Shown one piece after another: positions 7,050 through 10,239 of a stretch of DNA of 10,239 nucleotides; within the stretch, counting starts at the first letter, position 1, and every line of letters begins with the position of its first letter. The DNA is from an uncultured Lachnospiraceae bacterium (lineage in GTDB: Bacteria > Bacillota_A > Clostridia > TANB77 > CAG-508): assembly GCA_947165105.1 (NCBI GenBank), contig CAMUZC010000057.1, forward strand, positions 1 to 10,239, read 5' to 3'. A model generated the notes under the pieces. That model ran no database searches, was not told where the DNA came from, and saw only the letters and a program-made list of their open reading frames with translations. A program made the translations under genes and the position numbers.

Positions 7050-8036
7050 ATGAAAAACTTATTTTTCGCTTTTTTTATAGCAGTGATTGCATTAGTAGGA
7101 GTATGTTCTTGTTCCAAAAAATCTGATAGTTCATATAGTTTTGTTAAGTTCCATAACCAGAATTCAACAACAGAAGTTAATAATAATGATGATGAAATTG
7201 ATATTGATAGTTGGACAATGCCTACATCAGTTGTAACAGAATATAAGGAAAAAACAACTACTACAACTGTTAGAGTTACTGCTTATGTTGCAGGAGCAAA
7301 TGAAACAGGCCCTAAAGTTGCTAATCAAAGAGTGGGGAGTACACCTAAATATAATGGTAATACTACTCAAATAAAATATAATAATATAACAACTACACAA
7401 GTTGTATCAGTTTCAAACAATAATAGAACCAATCAGAACATAATGACAACAAGAAAGAATGAAACCAGCAAAAAAGTTGAGCCTACTATTAAAACTACTG
7501 CTCCGAAAAACGCAATAACAACAACCACCACAACAACTACAACCAAAACAATTCCTAAAAACAGCACTGCAACAACATATAGGATTAAATATGTTCCAAG
7601 TTTGTATGTTGAAACATCAGGTGAAGAAACATATACGCCTAATGAAATTATTGCAGAAGTTTTCAAGTCAAGTGCAACAATGTGGTTTGAAAATGAAGAG
7701 GATTTAAAAAAGGTTGCAGATGTATTAAAATCATTGGATTGTTATAAACTGCAAAAAAACGGAACCTTTAATTTTAATGATTATTTGGCAAAAAAGGGAA
7801 TAGAAGAAGATCAACTAAAATACCTTGCAAGTGTTCTTATTTATGAAAGTTCAAAAACTTCAAGTGTTAAAATTGATGAAAATACTTTTCCTGAATATAA
7901 TTCCTATGATGCCGATACAAATGTGTCAAGTAGTAATGGGAATTTAATTCTGACTGCAAATGATAATATAGTATTTTATGTATATGTGAATAGTTATAGT
8001 TATAGCATTACTTTTTCACAATACATAACTTACTAA
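7050..8036 (+). CDS. Threonine-rich predicted lipoprotein of unknown function
   Basis: A 328-residue protein I do not recognise. Residues 1-21 are a secretion signal: Lys2, then a hydrophobic stretch FFAFFIAVIALVGV, then VCSC. Cys21 (or Cys19) is the likely lipidated residue, so the protein should be anchored on the outer face of the membrane. Residues 35-175 are low-complexity and rich in Thr, Asn and Lys, with runs of five Thr (69-73) and nine Thr (157-165); this looks like a flexible, possibly glycosylated spacer through the cell wall. The C-terminal part (about 178-328) is more ordinary, with an acidic helical stretch (NEEDLKKVADVLKSLDCYKL) followed by Tyr- and Ser-rich strands. An in-frame stop at 7029-7031 rules out a longer N-terminus. 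ATG 7050 lacks a close ribosome site; see the leader minigene. It stands alone between two terminators. Confidence 0.8.
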   Translation: MKNLFFAFFIAVIALVGVCSCSKKSDSSYSFVKFHNQNSTTEVNNNDDEIDIDSWTMPTSVVTEYKEKTTTTTVRVTAYVAGANETGPKVANQRVGSTPKYNGNTTQIKYNNITTTQVVSVSNNNRTNQNIMTTRKNETSKKVEPTIKTTAPKNAITTTTTTTTTKTIPKNSTATTYRIKYVPSLYVETSGEETYTPNEIIAEVFKSSATMWFENEEDLKKVADVLKSLDCYKLQKNGTFNFNDYLAKKGIEEDQLKYLASVLIYESSKTSSVKIDENTFPEYNSYDADTNVSSSNGNLILTANDNIVFYVYVNSYSYSITFSQYITY

Positions 8037-8046
8037 TTACAAAATT

Positions 8047-8091
8047 AACTCGGCTTATGTGAAAACTATATAGTTTACTATAAGCCGAGTT
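8047..8091. terminator. Hairpin terminator shared by the lipoprotein gene and the cotJ operon
   Basis: AACTCGGCTTAT (8047-8058) pairs perfectly with ATAAGCCGAGTT (8080-8091), with further AAACT/AGTTT pairing inside. It lies 11 bases after the lipoprotein stop and 15 bases beyond the cotJC stop, between converging genes. The T-tracts are short on both sides (TCTTTATATT on plus, AATTTTG on minus), so efficiency may be moderate. Confidence 0.75.
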
Positions 8092-8105
8092 CTTTATATT
8101 AAAAC

Positions 8106-8771
8106 TTATTTATTGCAATTGCAATCATTATCCATATCACCTAGAACTTCACTTTTCATACATCCAAATTCACTATTCATACAAGACTTGTTTGCAGTAT
8201 AAAACTTCTTTTGAGCTAATTTATCTTGAATTCCACGCAAAGCTTCACCAAATCTTTGGAAGTGAACAACTTCTCTTTCACGTAAGAAACGAAGTGGGTC
8301 AATAACATCTGGATCATCTTTACATAGGTCTATTAGTTTTTCATAAGTTGCTCTTGCTTTTTGTTCGGCTGCTAAATCTTCTTGTAAATCAGCAATTGGG
8401 TCACCTTTAACAGCTAATACAGATGCAGTAAATGGATAACCAGCTGCAGCTTGAGGGTAAACACCCCAACCATGATCAGTATAATAATCACCAAGTCCTG
8501 CTTTTTTCAATTCTTCAGGGCATACTCCATCAGTTAATTGATGAACAATAGTTCCAACCATTTCCAAGTGAGCCAATTCCTCAGTACCAATATCATTTAA
8601 AATAGCCTTAGCTCTTTCATCAGGCATACCAAATCTTTGAGATAAATATCTTAGAGAAGCGGCAAGTTCGCCATCAGGACCACCATATTGACTAATTATA
8701 AACTTAGCCAACATAGGATTTTTACATTTAATTTTAATAGGATATTCTAAAACTTTATTATAAGTCCACAT
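8106..8771 (-). CDS. cotJC: CotJC, manganese-catalase-family spore coat protein
   Basis: A 221-residue protein when started at ATG 8771. It then begins MWTYNKVLEYP, as CotJC proteins do, two bases after the cotJB stop codon and with AAGGAG inside the end of cotJB. A TTG at 8810 would add 13 untypical residues. The fold is a dimanganese catalase: likely metal ligands are Glu35 (GGPDGELAAS), Glu65 and His68 (GTEELAHLE), Glu136 (LAAEQKARATYE) and His170 (REREVVHFQRF). All five are present, so peroxide dismutation is plausible. CotJC is a coat component of the mother-cell side of the forespore. After the catalase core there is a tail of about 30 residues (from near 191) with four Cys, ending CNCNK. 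It is the last gene of cotJA-cotJB-cotJC. Confidence 0.95.
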   Translation of the reverse strand: MWTYNKVLEYPIKIKCKNPMLAKFIISQYGGPDGELAASLRYLSQRFGMPDERAKAILNDIGTEELAHLEMVGTIVHQLTDGVCPEELKKAGLGDYYTDHGWGVYPQAAAGYPFTASVLAVKGDPIADLQEDLAAEQKARATYEKLIDLCKDDPDVIDPLRFLREREVVHFQRFGEALRGIQDKLAQKKFYTANKSCMNSEFGCMKSEVLGDMDNDCNCNK

Positions 8772-8772
8772 A

Positions 8773-9132
8773 TTATTTGCACTCTCCTTCCCAAGGCCAA
8801 GGACCTTCAAGCCATCTCCATTTTTTACATGGATACATTATAGATAAAGGTCCATATACCTTTTGATATTGATCTTCCAAAGCTTTAAATCTTTTTGCAT
8901 ATTCATTATGCAAACAAAGAGCTTTTTCATCATCTGGATGAGTATCAAGGTATAAACCAAGCTCAATTATGGCAAATCTATAACATTTCAATTGTTTCTT
9001 TAATTCTTCCATAGTAGCCTCATTTGCATTATTATTTGGCATATTATTTAATTCAAATTCATATTTGCAGGTACATGCACAATCCCTTTGGTTAGGGCAC
9101 ATACCGCAGTCACACTTATCATTACAGTCCAT
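8773..9132 (-). CDS. cotJB: CotJB, spore coat protein
   Basis: A 119-residue protein. Residues 42-119 match the CotJB family: a helical stretch with LYLDTHPDDEKAL (60-72), then YGPLSIMYP and the Trp-rich end WRWLEGPWPWE. The family core is about 90 residues. The rest is an N-terminal extension, CDCGMCPNQRDCACTC, with seven Cys in the first 22 residues, 11 Cys in total. The ATG overlaps the TAA stop of cotJA (TAATG), which points to translational coupling. CotJB is needed with CotJA and CotJC for the inner coat layer in Bacillus. The extension could cross-link through disulfides or bind metal; that is inference. Confidence 0.93.
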   Translation of the reverse strand: MDCNDKCDCGMCPNQRDCACTCKYEFELNNMPNNNANEATMEELKKQLKCYRFAIIELGLYLDTHPDDEKALCLHNEYAKRFKALEDQYQKVYGPLSIMYPCKKWRWLEGPWPWEGECK

Positions 9133-9494
9133 TATCTATTGCACCCCTTTCCAATTTTATTTGTAGCCTTTATAAACTCTATTTCTTCAATACTTTGACA
9201 TGGAACATAAGGACTAACAAGTTCAGGGAAGATAGTTCCCATTTTTAGTCCAACACAAGGTTTAAATGTTTCATCCATATATTGATAAGGAACATAGCTT
9301 TGTGCTAAAGTTGCGTTTTCTGGAAATACAGGCATACTTTCATCAAAACCACAACTGCATGAATATTCATCATTGTCAAATGCTGATAATGTGTTAGCAT
9401 TATCACAAACATCTTCTAATATGTCAGAAATATCTTCATTGTTCATATTTGGACATTTGTTACAATGACAATGCTTATGATTTCTTCTATACAT
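9132..9494 (-). CDS. cotJA: CotJA, spore coat-associated protein
   Basis: A 120-residue protein, longer than the roughly 80 residues of the Bacillus protein. The family core lies at 62-99: LAQSYVPYQYMDETF, then MGTIFPELVSPYVPCQ. The N-terminal 60 residues are an acidic, Cys-containing extension that begins MYRRNHKHCHCNKCPN; nine Cys in total. ATG 9494 has AAGGAGGA six bases upstream; a second ATG four bases upstream (9498) is in another frame and stops after three codons. First gene of the cotJ operon; its stop codon overlaps the cotJB start. Probable function is assembly of the CotJ proteins into the spore coat. Confidence 0.92.
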   Translation of the reverse strand: MYRRNHKHCHCNKCPNMNNEDISDILEDVCDNANTLSAFDNDEYSCSCGFDESMPVFPENATLAQSYVPYQYMDETFKPCVGLKMGTIFPELVSPYVPCQSIEEIEFIKATNKIGKGCNR

Positions 9495-9515
9495 ACATTT
9501 TCCTCCTTTTTTTGT

Positions 9516-9546
9516 ATTGTATAGTACATAATATGATAGAATTTGA
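9516..9546 (-). promoter_or_regulatory. Candidate promoter of the cotJ operon (sigma-E-like, sigma-A not excluded)
   Basis: On the minus strand TATACAAT (9523-9516) differs by one base from the sigma-E -10 CATACAAT, and TCAAATT (9546-9540) resembles the sigma-E -35; the spacer is 16, slightly long. The same stretch also fits sigma-A as TTGTCA, 17 bases, TACTAT. Known cotJ operons are under mother-cell sigma-E, which favours the first reading. Confidence 0.4.
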
Positions 9547-9560
9547 CAAAATGTTAATAA

Positions 9561-9600
9561 AAAGAAAAACAGAACCTTAGTAAAGGTTCTGTTTTCTTTT
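9561..9600. terminator. Terminator of the beta-lactamase-fold gene
   Basis: AAAACAGAACCTT (9566-9578) pairs perfectly with AAGGTTCTGTTTT (9583-9595) around AGTA, with flanking A/T pairing. On the minus strand it is followed by a T-rich run. It lies five bases beyond the stop codon of the gene that ends at 9605 and separates it from the cotJ operon. Confidence 0.9.
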
Positions 9601-9604
9601 AAAT

Positions 9605-10239
9605 TTAACTCATGAATAGTTCAGCTTCTCTTCCGAGAACCTGCACTATGTCAGTATGTGCAGTGCCTGTCAGATAATCCTGACTAAGAACCACAACAAG
9701 ATACTGATCATCGATGATAGCGCAGTCAGATGCGCTAGTATAACTAGTGCCGTCACACCAACCTGATTTGTGCAGATAATTGTGCCAATTGTCCATTCCC
9801 TGTACGAGATAGCAGTATGCTGTGTTAGAGAGCATCTGCTGAAGAGTGGTGGAGTAATAGCTTCCACTATTAATATACTGATAAATAGAGAGCCACTCAT
9901 TTTTCCTTTGCTCTACTGATACCGTACCATACTGCAGTCCATAAAGCTGCTGTCCGCCAATAGAATTAAGGAATACCTGGTATCCGTCAAGAGAAAAACG
10001 TGAAACAAGAATGTTGTAGGCAGTATTATCAGATATTGATAACAACTGGTTCAGCAAATACGCAATTGTGTATTCTGAGCCTATTGCATCATTTTTGATA
10101 TTACCACTGCCATCATTTCTCATTTCATCCTGGTACTGCAATTTTTCGCTCCAAATGTCGATTCCTTCAAGTTCACAACATTTCAGAACATACATTGCGT
10201 AAGGAGCCTTAACAGTGCAAGCACCTGAAATAGGTGAGT
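9605..10239 (-). CDS. Beta-lactamase-fold 'serine' hydrolase with Cys at the nucleophile position, 5' end outside the window
   Basis: About 211 codons are visible, open to the window edge; the ATG at 10195 is internal, because the frame continues upstream as SPISGACTVKAPYA. The three signatures of class A beta-lactamase-like enzymes are in order: an SxxK-type site read as C-T-V-K followed by APYAMYVL (10208-10219), SDN in LSISDNTAYNIL (10025-10033), and KSG in NYLHKSGWCDG (9761-9769). The family includes beta-lactamases and related cell-surface hydrolases or inactive relatives. I see no clear omega-loop Glu equivalent to Glu166. The nucleophile Ser is replaced by Cys (TGC 10219-10217), so catalytic status is uncertain. 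Compared with the flanking genes the sequence is richer in G+C and uses more CTG, GTG and GGC-type codons, which hints at transfer. The signal peptide region, expected upstream, is not visible. Confidence 0.8.
   Translation of the reverse strand, partial: SPISGACTVKAPYAMYVLKCCELEGIDIWSEKLQYQDEMRNDGSGNIKNDAIGSEYTIAYLLNQLLSISDNTAYNILVSRFSLDGYQVFLNSIGGQQLYGLQYGTVSVEQRKNEWLSIYQYINSGSYYSTTLQQMLSNTAYCYLVQGMDNWHNYLHKSGWCDGTSYTSASDCAIIDDQYLVVVLSQDYLTGTAHTDIVQVLGREAELFMS

Noticed and set aside
7433..7666. Minus-strand ORF with a long valine run
   Set aside because: It is the antisense of the threonine codons of the lipoprotein; the hydrophobic run is a by-product of ACA/ACC/ACT repeats.
8772..8810. 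TTG start adding 13 residues to CotJC
   Set aside because: It lies wholly inside cotJB and the added residues do not resemble CotJC; the family begins with MW-type sequence at ATG 8771.

Overview
The window looks like chromosome from an AT-rich, low-GC, spore-forming anaerobe of the Bacillota, most likely class Clostridia. The reasons are A/T-rich codon use, strong AGGAGG-type ribosome binding sites, a SufU-type (not IscU) Fe-S scaffold, a CxxC-type MnmA, a complete spore-coat cotJA-cotJB-cotJC operon and classical sigma-A promoters. Species or genus cannot be read from the sequence. Most of the content is conserved housekeeping and sporulation DNA. No mobile defence system, CRISPR array, tRNA or rRNA was found.

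Left part (1-1836): the tail of a probable cysteine desulfurase (sufS), then sufU, then mnmA, all on the plus strand and closed by a strong bidirectional terminator. This is a sulfur-relay cluster: desulfurase to SufU, and sulfur delivery to MnmA for tRNA 2-thiouridine. A near-perfect 43-bp inverted repeat with a 73-nt centre, resembling a MITE or palindromic repeat, lies between sufS and sufU and creates a false N-terminal extension of sufU.

Middle part (1847-6840): a small XRE-like regulator on the minus strand and glgP (alpha-glucan phosphorylase) on the plus strand diverge from a shared 247-bp region holding two well-formed back-to-back sigma-A promoters and possible operator half-sites. 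Pyruvate kinase (pyk) follows as a separate unit with its own promoter and terminator. GlgP releases glucose-1-phosphate from glucan stores and Pyk catalyses the last ATP-yielding step of glycolysis, so this stretch is central carbon metabolism.

Right-middle part (6841-8091): a structured leader of about 170 nt with successive hairpins and a five-codon minigene precedes an unrecognised threonine-rich lipoprotein, closed by a hairpin shared with the converging cotJ operon.

Right part (8106-10239, all minus strand): cotJA-cotJB-cotJC encode coat proteins with unusual cysteine-rich extensions, CotJC being a manganese-catalase homologue. Upstream of them, separated by a terminator, is the 3' portion of a beta-lactamase-fold 'serine' hydrolase whose nucleophile position reads Cys instead of Ser, and whose base composition is visibly richer in G+C than its neighbours.

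The points most worth a second look are the Ser-to-Cys change in the last gene, the long hairpin inside the suf cluster, the leader and minigene before the lipoprotein, and the CxCxxCPN motif shared by CotJA and CotJB.
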